Of a DNA stretch of 20,385 bases, positions 20,070 through 20,385 are shown piece by piece. Both the position numbers and the translations under genes were made by a program. The stretch lies in contig JBBQSV010000016.1 in the NCBI GenBank assembly GCA_038213615.1, forward strand, positions 1 through 20,385, in the 5' to 3' direction. The DNA is from JBBQSV01 sp038213615. Its GTDB lineage: Bacteria > Patescibacteriota > Saccharimonadia > Saccharimonadales > OMJO01. The first letter of the stretch is position 1. The number at the start of each line of letters is the position of its first letter. The notes under the pieces were generated by a model. The model worked only from the letters and a program-made list of their open reading frames with translations, made no database searches and had not been told where the DNA came from.

Positions 20070-20385
20070 AGTAGGCTACCCGTAAGCAAACGAAAGTCTT
20101 TATCAGTTTCCCAAATCTCTTGAAGCTTATAAAAATTATCATCTGGCTTTTGCATCAGACGAGCTAGCTCATCAATCTTTTCTAATTCATCTGTTGTTAA
20201 TTTCTTGAACTTCTTAGGCTCGCCGAACACTATGCCGTGGTTGTATATAATCTCGCTATTCATAAGTGAGTGAAAATCATACCCAAGCGACCATAAAACG
20301 GTATTAAGGCCCCAAACACCACCAGCATTATAAAAATGGTCTTCGTTTACTTGGTTAGTGCGAACGGAAAGCCATGCGTCAGCAG
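20066..20385 (-). CDS. hypothetical protein, N-terminus outside the window
   Basis: The frame is open from the right edge of the window (about 106 codons), so this is the C-terminal part of a larger gene. The ATG at 20263 is most likely internal, since it has no ribosome-binding site. The upstream part reads ADAWLSVRTNQVNEDHFYN and AGGVWGLNTVLWSLGYDFHS, then continues with NSEIIYNHGIVFGEPKKFKK and a helical, charged tail ending LTGSLL. It is a soluble mixed alpha/beta protein of unknown family. Its stop overlaps that of repeat R3 in convergent orientation, so it occupies the same position relative to a repeat as the 73- and 83-aa genes. Confidence 0.6.
   Translation of the reverse strand, partial: ADAWLSVRTNQVNEDHFYNAGGVWGLNTVLWSLGYDFHSLMNSEIIYNHGIVFGEPKKFKKLTTDELEKIDELARLMQKPDDNFYKLQEIWETDKDFRLLTGSLL

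Overview
The window looks like chromosomal DNA from a bacterium with a small, tightly packed genome, most likely a Candidate Phyla Radiation lineage of the Candidatus Saccharibacteria (TM7) type. The grounds are indirect. Intergenic gaps are very short, including convergent gene ends that overlap or nearly touch. There are small membrane-anchored surface proteins with prepilin-like N-termini, a DUF5679-like zinc-ribbon protein, and housekeeping genes scattered outside classical operons. TGA is used as a stop (pepP, secG), so the recoded UGA-Gly code of Gracilibacteria/Absconditabacteria does not apply. The taxon is an inference; the gene calls do not depend on it.

Layout. Positions 1-8792 are mostly information processing and repair: the 3' part of uvrA, a dedA plus unknown-gene pair on the opposite strand, a ribosomal protein L25 (CTC-type) gene, an ABC exporter half-transporter, trhO (tRNA U34 hydroxylase) and uvrC. 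Positions 8787-13328 hold a secreted protein of unknown function, an M24 aminopeptidase P with all five metal ligands, a long intergenic inverted repeat that coincides with a 42-codon ORF, and the cluster yvlD-like / secG / membrane-anchored oligopeptide-binding protein. At 13376-13462 is tRNA-Leu(CAG) with an encoded CCA and its own terminator, followed 140 bp later by a second copy of the tRNA 3' end. Next come a prepilin-like protein and an FAD-linked D-lactate/glycolate-type dehydrogenase. From about 15962 the genes are on the minus strand and more accessory: a lipoprotein, an alginate-lyase-like secreted protein, a 59-residue Trp/His-rich protein, a two-helix membrane protein and a DUF5679-like protein.

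The right end (19178-20385) is the most unusual part. Three copies of a repeat of about 110 bp (starting near 19217, 19586 and 19961, spaced 369 and 375 bp) alternate with small minus-strand genes. The first 30 bp of the two best copies differ at one base. The rest has diverged almost only at third codon positions of one plus-strand frame, which ends in a stop next to the following minus-strand gene. This means each copy is a preserved 3' end of some protein gene, duplicated between small gene cassettes. It suggests repeated site-specific insertion into the 3' end of a coding gene, or an integron-like cassette array. No recombinase lies inside the window.

Expression signals. Several genes have a good -10 box (often an extended TGn -10) placed so that transcription would start 0-6 nt before the start codon, with no Shine-Dalgarno site. 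These are trhO, pepP, the lipoprotein, the 163-aa membrane protein and the 83-aa cassette gene. Others (L25, the ABC exporter, the prepilin-like gene, the dehydrogenase, DUF5679, the 73-aa gene) have clear Shine-Dalgarno sites. The window therefore seems to mix leaderless and led mRNAs.
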